Shown here: positions 7,113-15,551 of the stretch, in pieces
How the letters are laid out: the number at the start of each line of letters is the position of its first letter
Numbering within the stretch: the first letter of the stretch is position 1
NCBI RefSeq assembly: GCF_022012435.1
Contig: NZ_JAKLUA010000032.1
Location: 1-32,181, forward strand
Reading direction: 5' to 3'
DNA from: Bradyrhizobium zhengyangense
Lineage (GTDB): Bacteria; Pseudomonadota; Alphaproteobacteria; Rhizobiales; Xanthobacteraceae
DNA: 32,181 nucleotides
The notes under the pieces: generated by a model
The model's input: the letters and a program-made list of their open reading frames with translations, nothing else
Told to the model about the DNA's origin: nothing
Database searches by the model: none
Program-made: the position numbers and the translations under genes

Positions 7113-9270
7113 TTCTGCCAAGCCTAGTCCGGGAGTCAAGAAAACACCCACCGTCCTGCAGATGGAGGCGGCGGAATGCGGCGCGGCCTGTCTCGCCATG
7201 GTGCTGGCGCATTATGGCAGGTGGGTGCCGCTCGAGCAGTTGCGTGTCGAATGCGGCGTGTCACGCGATGGCAGCAAGGCCAGCAACGTCGTCAGGGCCG
7301 CGCGGCGCTTCGGCCTGTCCGCCAAGGGATTCCGGCAGGAAATCGCGACGCTGCGCGCGACGCCGACGCCCTGCATCATCCACTGGAACTTCAATCATTT
7401 CGTTGTTCTCGATGGGATCGATGGAAAGTTCGCCTACATCAACGACCCGGCCTTCGGGCGCAGGCGAATTGGCCTCGACGAGCTGGACAGGAGTTTTACC
7501 GGCGTCGTGCTCACCATGGAGCCGACGGCGGCGTTCATCGCGCAGGGAAGCAAGCCCGGCGGACTGCGCCTGTTGGTCCGCGAGCTGCGCGGCTCAAAGG
7601 CGGCAGTGGGGTTGCTCATCCTGCTCAGCTTCGTCATGGTCCTTCCGGGCCTCGTCGCCGCGAGCTTCTCGAAAATCTTCATCGACGACGTCCTGATCCA
7701 GCATCTGGACGGGTGGCTGCGTCCGCTCCTGGTCGGCATGGCCGTCACCGCTCTGATCCGCACGATCCTGACGCTGCTTCAACAATCATTGCTGTTGCGG
7801 CTGCAGACGAAGCTCTCGGTGGTGATGATCAGTCGCTTTCTCTGGCGGGTGATGGCGCTACCGATGGAGTTCTTCACTCAGCGCCACGCCGGCGATATCG
7901 CAACGCGCGTTGCGGCCAACGAGCAGATTGCGCGGCTGCTTGCGGGCGGCATTGCGGCCAACGTACTCAACCTCACCTCGGTCGTGTTCTTTGCGTTTGC
8001 GATGGTGGTCTACGATCCGTGGCTTGCCACGATCTGCGTCGCCCTGTCGATGCTCAACGTCCTATCCTTGCGCCTGTCGCACCGGCGCCGGGAGGACCTC
8101 AGCCGAGGGCTCTCGCAAGAGCGTGGAAAGTCTTTGGGAGCGGTGGTCAGCATCGTCAGGACCATCGAGACGATCAAGGCAAGCGGTCTTGAAGACGAGG
8201 CTTTCGGACATTGGTCCGGTGTCCACGCCAAGCTTCTCAATGCCGAGCGCGAGCTCGCCTCGTCATCAATCCTGCTCGATATGATCCCGACCCTCATCTC
8301 CGGATTGAGCATGACGGCGATACTTATCCTCGGAGGGCTGCGGGTGATCGAGGGCTCGCTGACGCTTGGCAGCCTCGTCGCCTTCCAGTCGCTGATGGCA
8401 AGCTTCTCGGAGCCTGTCGCAACGCTGGTCAATCAGGCCAGCGGCTTTCAGTTGATCCGGGGCGCCCTCGATCGCCTCGAAGATGTCTACAACTATCCAC
8501 TGGGCGACAAGCCGAGCCGGCACGGATCTGAAAGACGCTTTCCCGCCAAGCTTGCCGGGCGCATCGAACTCAGGAATGTGCAGTTCGGCTATTCACTGCT
8601 TGAACCTCCCCTCATCTCCGAGCTTTCGATCAACATCAGCCCGGGATCACGCGTTGCGATTGTGGGCTCGTCCGGAAGCGGTAAATCGACGCTGGGACGC
8701 CTGATTTGCGGCCTCAACAAGCCTTGGGCCGGAGAGATAATGATCGACGGGGCTCTGCTTTCGGACGTTCCTCCCGAAATCCTCGCCAACTCCATCGCCT
8801 ATGTGGATCAGGATATCTTCCTGTTCGAGGGCACAGTGCGCGACAATCTTACGCTCTGGGACCGGACTACGCCGGATGCCGAGCTCACCAGAGCCCTGAA
8901 AGACGGGCAAATCCAGGACGAGATCGCCATCAGGGCTGGCAATTACGACTCCTATGTGAGCGAGGGTGGAACGAATTTCAGCGGCGGGCAGCGACAGCGC
9001 ATCGAGATCGCGCGCGCCCTCGTCGGCCGTCCCTCCGTTGTCGTTCTCGACGAAGCCACGGCTGCGCTCGATCCGGTCACCGAAAAGGCAATCGACGAAA
9101 ATCTGCGCCGTACCGGCTGCACCTGCATCATCATCGCACATCGCCTGAGCACGATCAGGGATTGCGACGAGATCATCGTGTTGAGGCAGGGCAAGATCGT
9201 GGAGCGGGGGACGCATGAGAGCCTGCTGGCGCACCAGGGCGAATATGCGAGGCTGGTGTCCCAGGAATGA
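7105..9270 (+). CDS. C39-peptidase ABC transporter, NHLM ABC1-type
   Basis: The 721-residue protein should cut double-glycine leaders and export the cores with ATP. The N-terminal C39 peptidase domain (about 14-135) keeps Q19, catalytic C25 in AAECGAACLAM, H98 in NFNHFVVLDG and D114 in INDPAFG. A six-helix ABC membrane domain covers about 165-450. The nucleotide-binding domain has Walker A GSSGSGKST (521-529), signature FSGGQRQR (625-632), Walker B VVVLDEATAALD and the H-loop IIIAHRLSTI. The signature starts with F where L is usual. Its intact triad matches the GG-leader peptides encoded on both sides. It overlaps its upstream neighbour by eight bases and its downstream neighbour by four. Confidence 0.95.
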   Translation: MDSSAKPSPGVKKTPTVLQMEAAECGAACLAMVLAHYGRWVPLEQLRVECGVSRDGSKASNVVRAARRFGLSAKGFRQEIATLRATPTPCIIHWNFNHFVVLDGIDGKFAYINDPAFGRRRIGLDELDRSFTGVVLTMEPTAAFIAQGSKPGGLRLLVRELRGSKAAVGLLILLSFVMVLPGLVAASFSKIFIDDVLIQHLDGWLRPLLVGMAVTALIRTILTLLQQSLLLRLQTKLSVVMISRFLWRVMALPMEFFTQRHAGDIATRVAANEQIARLLAGGIAANVLNLTSVVFFAFAMVVYDPWLATICVALSMLNVLSLRLSHRRREDLSRGLSQERGKSLGAVVSIVRTIETIKASGLEDEAFGHWSGVHAKLLNAERELASSSILLDMIPTLISGLSMTAILILGGLRVIEGSLTLGSLVAFQSLMASFSEPVATLVNQASGFQLIRGALDRLEDVYNYPLGDKPSRHGSERRFPAKLAGRIELRNVQFGYSLLEPPLISELSINISPGSRVAIVGSSGSGKSTLGRLICGLNKPWAGEIMIDGALLSDVPPEILANSIAYVDQDIFLFEGTVRDNLTLWDRTTPDAELTRALKDGQIQDEIAIRAGNYDSYVSEGGTNFSGGQRQRIEIARALVGRPSVVVLDEATAALDPVTEKAIDENLRRTGCTCIIIAHRLSTIRDCDEIIVLRQGKIVERGTHESLLAHQGEYARLVSQE

Positions 9271-12155
9271 TCCGTCCGGCTGAAAACATTGTGTCTGGTG
9301 CGAGCCTCGTCAGGTCGGCGGAATTCCCGATTGATATGACGCTCGATGGTCGCTGCCCCATTTTGCTCGATCACCACGGCTACGTGTTCGAGGTCGTTGC
9401 CGGTCATCTCGATATCTTCGCGGTCGATACCGACGAGGGCGAATACGGGAAGAGACACCATCTCTTTCGGATCGAAAGCGGCGACATCGTTGCCGATCTC
9501 CCGGAGATCGCCGTCTCAACGGAACGTGGCGCAGGCTTCATTGCAGTGGGGACCGAAGCCACGCGTGCGTCTGCACGGTCCAGATCCGATCTGCCTCCCG
9601 CGCAGGTCATGCGCTGGATCGAACGGCTCGCGCGCTTCGTCGCGGGGCCAGCACCGCTGTGGCAAATGCCCGAGCTGCCGGAAGGCAAGGCCGAACTTGC
9701 AGCGAACGAAGCTGGCCGCGGTCTCATGCGTGGTCTGCTGTGGCTGACCGTCGAGCGCGGCGACCTCAGATTGATGGGCATTTCCCCGCCATACGCAGCC
9801 GGAAGCCAGCCTCTGCCGCTCACATCAGGCTTGTGGGTCGAGGCGGGCGCGGAGGGCTGCGGCGTGGTCGCAGACGGCGCAATGCCGGCCGCGATCTGGC
9901 CGGCGGTCGATCAGTTTCACCAAAGCTTCGCTGCCTGCGTCCAACGCATTCTGGTTCACGAGAGGCAAAGCGAGAGCGAGCGGCTGATGAGCCGGAATGC
10001 ACTCGCGGCGTCGCAGTCCATGGAAGCCTTCGATCGCCTCTCCGGCATTATCGTGCGGCGCTTCGATCATGAGGCAGCCGATGCATCCTATTCCGATCGA
10101 CTTGCGGGCGCCTGCCAGCTCGTCGGAAGCGCGATGCGTATGCCGATCGCGATCTCTGGGCGGGCGGATGGCAGCCGGCAGGAATTCGCTGGGCTGACGC
10201 AGATCGCGCTGGATTCTCGGCTGCGGCTCCGGCAGGTTCTGCTCAGGTCGGACTGGTGGAGAACCGATGCAGGCCCGCTGGTCGGCTGGTTCGGCGAGAA
10301 GCGCGAGCCGGTCGCCCTGGTCTATGAGCCACGCCGTGGCTACGTGATGATCGATCCGCTGACGAAGGCGCGCCTGTCGGTCAATCGCAGCGTGGCGGCA
10401 CAAATTGCTCCGGAAGCGGCGATGTTGTATCCACCGCTGCCGTCAAGCTCGCTGAAGTTCAGGGAGCTTTTGCAATTTGCCCTGCGCTATGCGCGTGGCA
10501 GCGGACTGCGTATCGCCCTGGTGGTCGTGGTGATCGGGCTTCTGTCCTTGGTGACGCCCTTCGTCACCAATTTGCTGATCAGTTCGATCATCCCGAGATC
10601 CGAACTCGACCAGCTGGTCTTTTGTGGCCTCGCGCTAGGCTTGACGGCCCTTTCGGTCGCCGGCGTCCAGGTCATGCAGGGCCTTGTCATGCTCCGCATG
10701 GAAGCCTTGATCGACTGGCGATTACAGTCAGCGATGATCGATCGCATACTCAGGCTGCCAACTGCCGTCTTCCGAAAATTCACGACGGGCGAGCTGGTCG
10801 ACCGCGCGACGGGCATCGACGCCGCACGTCGTGCCCTGACGGGCCACGCGGTCCGCGGCATGATCGCCGGCCTTTTCTGCATCTTCAGCCTCGGCTTGAT
10901 GATCTACTATAGTCCGAAACTGGCGCTGCTCGCGATTGGGCTGACATTCGTCAGGGCGGCCGCCATCATCTCGACCAACCTGCTGCGGCTCTATTTCGAG
11001 AACAAGCACTTCAACCAGCAGGGCAAGGTCAGCGGATTCGTCCTCCAACTGCTGACGGGTGTCGGCAAATTGCGGGTGTCCGGGGCAACCGGGCGCGCCC
11101 TCGGGATCTGGTCGAGGCAGTTCGCGACGCAAAAACAGTATTTCGTGTCGTCGCAGCTCGCCAGCAACGGCCTTGGCGCGTTCGAGACGGCATTTCCGAC
11201 GATCGCGACGCTGATCATCTTTGGTTATGCGTCCTATTCGAACAGCAATCTGCTGACGGATCTCGGCAGATTCTTCGCCTTCTTTTCCGCCTTCGGGCAA
11301 TCCATGGGTGCCGTCGGCTCCTGGGCGGGCGGCGTCAGTGAAGCGCTGATCGCGATACCGCCACTGCTCCGGTTGCGTCCCCTCATCGCCAGCCCGACGG
11401 AGATCTCCGACGACAGAAAGGCGCCGGGAGAGCTGTCGGGTTCGGTCGAGCTTGCGCGCGTTTCGTTCCGGTATCTGTCCAGCGGCCCGCTGGTGCTCGA
11501 TAATGTCTCATTGAAGATCGCACCGGGCGAATATGTTGCGATCGTCGGGCCGTCCGGAAGCGGCAAGTCGTCCTTGTTTCGACTGCTGCTCGGTTTCGAG
11601 TGGCCGGAGTCGGGTGCGGTGTTCTACGACGGAAAATCAATCGAGACGCTGGATGTGAGTGCTTTGCGGCGGCAGCTCGGCGTTGTCTTGCAGAGCGCGC
11701 GGCTCGCGAATGGCAACATCTACGAAAATATTTGTGGTGGACTTCGGCTTCCGCTCGACCAGGTGTGGGACGCCGCCCGACTTGCGGGAATTGAGGAAGA
11801 CATCAAGGCCATGCCGATGGGCATGCTGACCCAGATATCCGAAGGTGTCAGTACTCTCTCCGGGGGACAACGGCAGCGCATCATGATCGCGCGCGCCATC
11901 GCGCGACGGCCGCGCGTCCTGCTGTTCGATGAGGCGACGAGCTCACTCGACAATCGATCCCAGGCCATCGTCAGTGATGCGCTGGAAAATTTGAACGTCA
12001 CCCGAATCGTCATCGCTCACAGGCTGAGCACCGTCAGGAATGCCGACCGCATCATCGTGCTGGTTGACGGCAAGATCGTCGAAGCAGGGACGTTCGAGGA
12101 ATTAACCGCCGCAGCTGGTGCCTTTGCAGCGTTCGCGCAGCGGCAGATGCTTTGA
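9267..12155 (+). CDS. Second exporter ATPase/permease, NHLM ABC2-type
   Basis: The 962-residue protein is the usual partner of the C39-containing NHLM transporter. The N-terminal 400 residues are soluble. Residues about 30-75 (YVFEVVAGHLDIFAV) resemble a cyclic-nucleotide-binding or cupin-like beta roll. A segment near 330-375 (VALVYEPRRGYVMIDPLTKA) resembles a C39 fold that lacks the catalytic residues. Membrane helices span about 410-690. The ATPase domain has Walker A GPSGSGKSS (761-769), signature LSGGQRQR (864-871), a Walker B ending LLFDEATSSLD and the H-loop VIAHRLSTV. The start overlaps the previous stop as ATGA. The right peptide pair begins 263 bases downstream on the same strand. 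Confidence 0.93.
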   Translation: MIRPAENIVSGASLVRSAEFPIDMTLDGRCPILLDHHGYVFEVVAGHLDIFAVDTDEGEYGKRHHLFRIESGDIVADLPEIAVSTERGAGFIAVGTEATRASARSRSDLPPAQVMRWIERLARFVAGPAPLWQMPELPEGKAELAANEAGRGLMRGLLWLTVERGDLRLMGISPPYAAGSQPLPLTSGLWVEAGAEGCGVVADGAMPAAIWPAVDQFHQSFAACVQRILVHERQSESERLMSRNALAASQSMEAFDRLSGIIVRRFDHEAADASYSDRLAGACQLVGSAMRMPIAISGRADGSRQEFAGLTQIALDSRLRLRQVLLRSDWWRTDAGPLVGWFGEKREPVALVYEPRRGYVMIDPLTKARLSVNRSVAAQIAPEAAMLYPPLPSSSLKFRELLQFALRYARGSGLRIALVVVVIGLLSLVTPFVTNLLISSIIPRSELDQLVFCGLALGLTALSVAGVQVMQGLVMLRMEALIDWRLQSAMIDRILRLPTAVFRKFTTGELVDRATGIDAARRALTGHAVRGMIAGLFCIFSLGLMIYYSPKLALLAIGLTFVRAAAIISTNLLRLYFENKHFNQQGKVSGFVLQLLTGVGKLRVSGATGRALGIWSRQFATQKQYFVSSQLASNGLGAFETAFPTIATLIIFGYASYSNSNLLTDLGRFFAFFSAFGQSMGAVGSWAGGVSEALIAIPPLLRLRPLIASPTEISDDRKAPGELSGSVELARVSFRYLSSGPLVLDNVSLKIAPGEYVAIVGPSGSGKSSLFRLLLGFEWPESGAVFYDGKSIETLDVSALRRQLGVVLQSARLANGNIYENICGGLRLPLDQVWDAARLAGIEEDIKAMPMGMLTQISEGVSTLSGGQRQRIMIARAIARRPRVLLFDEATSSLDNRSQAIVSDALENLNVTRIVIAHRLSTVRNADRIIVLVDGKIVEAGTFEELTAAAGAFAAFAQRQML

Positions 12156-12418
12156 TCCGCCGCAGAGCCACTCTCTCACTCCCCAGAAGCAAGTCGAACC
12201 AGTGTTTAGGCCTCAGAGCCTAACTCAACGCTGGCCTTCCGGACCTGTACCATAATGGCGCCCGCTGGAACTGCACTGCGGAACCGGGCCTTCGTTTGCC
12301 CAAAAAATCCAGTCTCTGGGCTCTGTGACCCGCCTCACGGTGTTAGCGCGCGGGCCGCGGTACTCCTGTGGCCACGAGATGAGAGGGGATGGACCCTCCA
12401 CAACAGCGGGAGACACAA

Positions 12419-12598
12419 ATGACCGAGCGTAGCAACCAAGACCGTAAAGAGTTGGACGAGCGCGAATTGAGCTCTGTGTGCGGCGGCTTCATCAATGACG
12501 GAGGCTGCATCGGGCCGTGGATTGTGGATGGGAAGATCACGACCCATCAGCCCATGGGTCCGAACCCCTGGCTGCCCGGTGGCATCTTCCACCGCTGA
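12419..12598 (+). CDS. Double-glycine-leader precursor peptide A, right copy
   Basis: The 59-residue precursor has a leader ending ELDERELSSVCGG. Its 36-residue core is identical in protein to the left copy (starts FINDGGCIGPW, ends WLPGGIFHR). GCGGGAG at 12406-12412 sets the ATG at 12419; an upstream in-frame ATG at 12389 has no such site, and the ten residues it adds are absent from the homologous left gene. The leader differs at K10, E14 and C21 from R, D and S in the left copy. The cysteine at -3 to the cleavage site is unusual, and it means the uncut precursor has two cysteines while the mature peptide has one. It is followed after 55 bases by peptide B. Confidence 0.87.
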   Translation: MTERSNQDRKELDERELSSVCGGFINDGGCIGPWIVDGKITTHQPMGPNPWLPGGIFHR

Positions 12599-12653
12599 GA
12601 ACCACGCATTCAAACAATCCATCACATCCATCATTTGAAGAGGAGCGACCAAC

Positions 12654-12881
12654 ATGCTGAACCCAAAACATGCAAAACCTGAAATCATCGAACTGAACGA
12701 TGCGGAACTCGAAGCGGTCGTCGGCGGCAACTGGCTCGGTGACGCCTTCCGTGCCATCGGCGGCGCCATCAAGGACGCCGTCGAATGGGTCGGCGGACTG
12801 ATCTTTGGCGGCTTGCAGGGCCCGGGCAACCAGCGCGGCCCGTTCGGCCCCGGCTCTGGCCCGGGACAGCCACCGTTCTGA
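12654..12881 (+). CDS. Double-glycine-leader precursor peptide B, right copy
   Basis: The 75-residue precursor has leader end ELNDAELEAVVGG and a core starting NWLGDAFRAIGGAIKDAVEW. The helix carries glycines at 48, 52 and 56 (GxxxGxxxG), and the tail is Gly/Pro-rich and ends GQPPF. AGGAG at 12641-12645 gives a strong ribosome site. Relative to the left copy it has K40 for R, V43 for A and Q60 for L in the core, and H6, K8 and E18 in the leader. It is likely translated with peptide A and processed by the C39 transporter encoded just upstream. The core has no Cys, so lanthionine chemistry is excluded. Confidence 0.88.
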   Translation: MLNPKHAKPEIIELNDAELEAVVGGNWLGDAFRAIGGAIKDAVEWVGGLIFGGLQGPGNQRGPFGPGSGPGQPPF

Positions 12882-12912
12882 GTTCGCCAGCGCAGAGTAG
12901 CTTGCAAATTTG

Positions 12913-12935
12913 GAGGCCGCCTCGTTAGCGGCCTC
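12913..12935 (+). terminator. Hairpin terminator after the right peptide pair
   Basis: GAGGCCGC (12913-12920) and GCGGCCTC (12928-12935) form a perfect eight-base stem with a seven-base loop, followed by TTTCG. It lies about 30 bases past the stop of peptide B. Confidence 0.8.
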
Positions 12936-12940
12936 TTTCG

Positions 12941-13322
12941 CTTCGACGGACGGTTGCTTCCGCTCGCCACTCGACGAAAGGCCGTTACCCCAGCGGCGCT
13001 CCAGGATGAATGGGTCCGCAAGCAACCGCTTCCGGGACTTCGGCCCAGCCAATATCGAAGAGCCGCCTGTAGTTCGCTTGTGCGCGTTTATCACCCTGTC
13101 CTTCCCTGTAGGACGTCGAGAAATTCCTGGTTCTCTCGTGTCACCACCGCTATCGCGACTGGTGTTTATCGAGCATTTCGGGTCTTTCGAATTGGACACC
13201 TCCCGGCTGTGTGCCATGCTTTCGCTGTTCATTTCCCTGATTGCAGGGAATAAGATAGGCGCTGATCCGATTTTTCCAGGATGGCGGAGTTGTCAAAGCG
13301 AAACTGGGAGTGACTGCGGATC
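12941..13322. other. Gene-poor stretch right of the peptide cassette
   Basis: No gene could be supported. Long frames on both strands cross the terminator and peptide B in antisense and have no recognisable product. The segment marks the junction between the cassette and the housekeeping genes and probably carries the promoter of the epimerase gene. Confidence 0.4.
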
Positions 13323-14213
13323 GTGACCAATGGCGACGATTTTCACTGCATCCGCAGCGGCTCCCTCGCCGCGACCATCAAGGCACAGGGCGCCGAGATG
13401 TGCTCGCTCAGGCACAAGGACGGTATCGAATTCGTGTGGCAGGCCGAACCGGTCTGGCCGCGCCATGCGCCCTTGCTATTTCCGATCGTCGGGCGTCTCG
13501 CCAATGACGAATTGCGCCATCGGGGCAAGACATACCGGATGACCCAGCACGGCTTTGCGCGCGACAGCCGATTTGTATGGGGGGCACGTGAAGAGAACAG
13601 GTGCACGCTGGTGCTCGAAGACAGCGAGACGACACGCGAGCGATATCCGTTCGCGTTCCGGCTGACCGCGACCTATGCGCTCGATGATGCCGGTCTCGAT
13701 CTCACACTCGCGGTCGAGAACACCGGCAACGAGACGCTTCCGGTGTCGCTCGGTGGCCATCCCGCTTTCAACTGGCCGCTTCAGGCTGGGATGCCGAAGG
13801 AAAGCTATGCGCTGACGTTCACGCAGGAGGAGCCGTCTCCGATTTGCCGTGTCGAAGGCGGGCTCCTGCTTGCGGCTGCGGATCCTAGTCCGGTTCAGGG
13901 CACTGTGCTCCCTCTGTCGGAAGCCCTGTTCACCAATGACGCCGTCATCCTCAATCCCGTCAACAGCTCTGCGGTCCGCTATGCGGCCGGGCAGGGCGCC
14001 GGGCCTTGGCTCAAAATGTCATGGCGCGGCTTTCGCGAGCTCGGAATCTGGTCGAAGCCGTCGGGCGCGCCGTTCGTCTGCATCGAGCCCTGGCGCGGTT
14101 ACGCGAGCCCCGTCGGCTTTGACGGTGAGTTCACCGACAAGCCGGGCCTGATGCACATGGCGCCCGGCGCGGAGGAGCAGCTCTCGTTCCGGATGGAGGT
14201 CGGAACGGCGTAA
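13323..14213 (+). CDS. Aldose 1-epimerase family protein
   Basis: Galactose-mutarotase-like enzymes interconvert alpha and beta anomers of sugars or sugar phosphates in the cytoplasm. The 296-residue beta-rich protein shows the family landmarks: H76 in QHGFAR, H146 in SLGGHPAFNWP and a late catalytic-type glutamate E255 in CIEPWRGY. It lacks a signal peptide and has the LacX/YeaD-like length. The start is GTG at 13323, with a GGA-containing but modest ribosome site. It converges with the MBL-fold gene, with only four bases between the stops. The exact sugar cannot be told from sequence. Confidence 0.85.
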   Translation: MTNGDDFHCIRSGSLAATIKAQGAEMCSLRHKDGIEFVWQAEPVWPRHAPLLFPIVGRLANDELRHRGKTYRMTQHGFARDSRFVWGAREENRCTLVLEDSETTRERYPFAFRLTATYALDDAGLDLTLAVENTGNETLPVSLGGHPAFNWPLQAGMPKESYALTFTQEEPSPICRVEGGLLLAAADPSPVQGTVLPLSEALFTNDAVILNPVNSSAVRYAAGQGAGPWLKMSWRGFRELGIWSKPSGAPFVCIEPWRGYASPVGFDGEFTDKPGLMHMAPGAEEQLSFRMEVGTA

Positions 14214-14217
14214 GCTC

Positions 14218-15066
14218 TCAAACCTCGATGCGCGTGAGGTCTTCGCCGAGTACGACGGGACCCGCATAGTCCTGCCTGACGTCCGCGAGCAGCGCGTTCA
14301 GCATGGCATCGTCGGTGCGGGGACGGTGATGGGTCAGCGCCAGCTTCTTGACGCCGGCCTTGGCTGCGACCTTGCCGACCGTGTCACCGCAGGCGATCGT
14401 GTATTTCGCCAGCCGCCGGAAATGCTCATTGTCGATCTCCGGCGTCGCCAGAACGCAGACCTGCACGAGCAAGTCGGCGCCCTCCGCCAGCCGCTCGAGG
14501 CCGGGGCAGGGGACGGTGTCGCCTGAAATGGCAATGACCTTGCCTTCCGCTTCGAAGCGATAGCCGAGGCACATCCAGCGCGCGAGAAACGCCGGCGACA
14601 TGTCGAGCCCATCGCCATGTGAAACGAGCTCGGCGCTGATCTTCCAGCGGCCGGTGTCGAGGACGGGGCCGGGAATGATGTCGGTCGCAACGACCGGCTT
14701 CCACCCGCCGAAAGTCGGCTCGCCCTGATCGCGCCAGGCGATGTCCTTGTCGTACACCTGCGTCACCAGCGTGTTGACGAGCCGTTCGGTGTCCGGAGGC
14801 CCAAAGATCCGCAGATCGTCCTTGCGCCCATCCATCCACGAATTGAGCATCACATCGTAGAGGTCGCCGATGTGATCGAAATGATGATGTGTGAGAAAGA
14901 CCGTGTTGATGGCGCCGAGCGGCACACCGGCCTTGCTGAGCTGCACCATGACGCCGCGGCCGGCGTCGAACAGGATGTTCTCCTCACCGAGCCTGATCAA
15001 CGTGGTCGTTGCCATGCGGCGCGGGTCCGGGCGCGGGCCTCCGGTGCCGAGCAGAATGACTTCCAT
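14218..15066 (-). CDS. MBL-fold metallo-hydrolase
   Basis: The 282-residue cytoplasmic protein begins MEVILLGTGGPRPDPRR and carries the zinc-binding motif H60-x-H62-x-D64-H65 in LTHHHFDHIGD. A SGDTVPCPG block and a late HHRPRTDD segment supply further metal ligands. The pattern fits the RNase Z/arylsulfatase-like branch of the metallo-beta-lactamase superfamily. It lacks an obvious tRNA-binding exosite arm, so tRNase Z is unlikely and the substrate is unknown. Its stop faces the epimerase stop; upstream lies a long intergenic region shared divergently with the response-regulator gene. Confidence 0.85.
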   Translation of the reverse strand: MEVILLGTGGPRPDPRRMATTTLIRLGEENILFDAGRGVMVQLSKAGVPLGAINTVFLTHHHFDHIGDLYDVMLNSWMDGRKDDLRIFGPPDTERLVNTLVTQVYDKDIAWRDQGEPTFGGWKPVVATDIIPGPVLDTGRWKISAELVSHGDGLDMSPAFLARWMCLGYRFEAEGKVIAISGDTVPCPGLERLAEGADLLVQVCVLATPEIDNEHFRRLAKYTIACGDTVGKVAAKAGVKKLALTHHRPRTDDAMLNALLADVRQDYAGPVVLGEDLTRIEV

Positions 15067-15551
15067 GGCGTCTGTTCCCGCGTGAGGTCGGTCGATTGGT
15101 CACACTAGGATCGAAGATAGCAGCGCGGCAAGCTGCATCGGCCCCCGGAGCGCAGCGCTCGGCGCATGCCGGGATCCTGTCCGGCCCGCTCGACCAAACG
15201 TCAGGTCGCGCGCGACGAGAGCGCGTAGTCCAAGACGAAGGCTGAGGTCGAAGCCTTCCCGCGCGCTAGTCAGTGGTTGGATAGAAATTCGAATAAGCAG
15301 AATTTGTCGGTGCCGGAACCCGCCGAGTTGTTCTACTGGGATATCGATGCGCTGAATGAGAAGTGTGGGGCAATTCATAGTAAATACTTCAGTACCGTGA
15401 CCTATATTGTTTGCGCGGCACAACACGCCTAGTATTCGGCAGTCAATTTCGGGGGCTCGAACAAGCCGTGAATGTTCGTTCACAGGACAGCGCATCACGC
15501 GGCCACTTGAATTTTCAAGCCCAGTCGCAGGCACACAGGACATCCAGCACC
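15067..15551. other. Intergenic region between divergent MBL-fold and response-regulator genes
   Basis: No confident gene. One plus-strand frame from about 15230 to 15430 lacks an ATG yet reads like protein (for example PAELFYWDIDALNEKCGAIH), so it may be a gene remnant. The frame of the response regulator is open up to 15411, but the extra residues look non-coding. Promoters for both flanking genes must lie here. Confidence 0.4.

Larger units (their letters stand above)
12324..12939. repeat. Right arm of the inverted duplication
   Basis: The plus strand here corresponds to the minus strand of 4344-4958. It holds the leader region, both precursor genes, their spacer and the terminator. DNA upstream of about 12324 shows no further match to DNA beyond 4958, and the match ends at the terminator stem on the outer side. 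The duplicated unit is therefore a self-contained mini-operon. Confidence 0.9.

Noticed and set aside
12206..12223. Hairpin TTAGGC/GCCTAA downstream of the ABC2 gene
   Set aside because: A six-base stem with no T run; it could attenuate read-through into the right peptide pair, but the evidence is too thin to call a terminator.
12335..13232. Long minus-strand frames of about 230 residues over the right peptide genes
   Set aside because: They are antisense to the two precursor genes and terminator, which have ribosome sites, GG leaders and a conserved duplicate; the antisense products resemble nothing.
15411..15551. N-terminal extension of the response regulator
   Set aside because: The added residues are not receiver-like; the GTG at 15552 places the receiver domain at a normal distance from the start.
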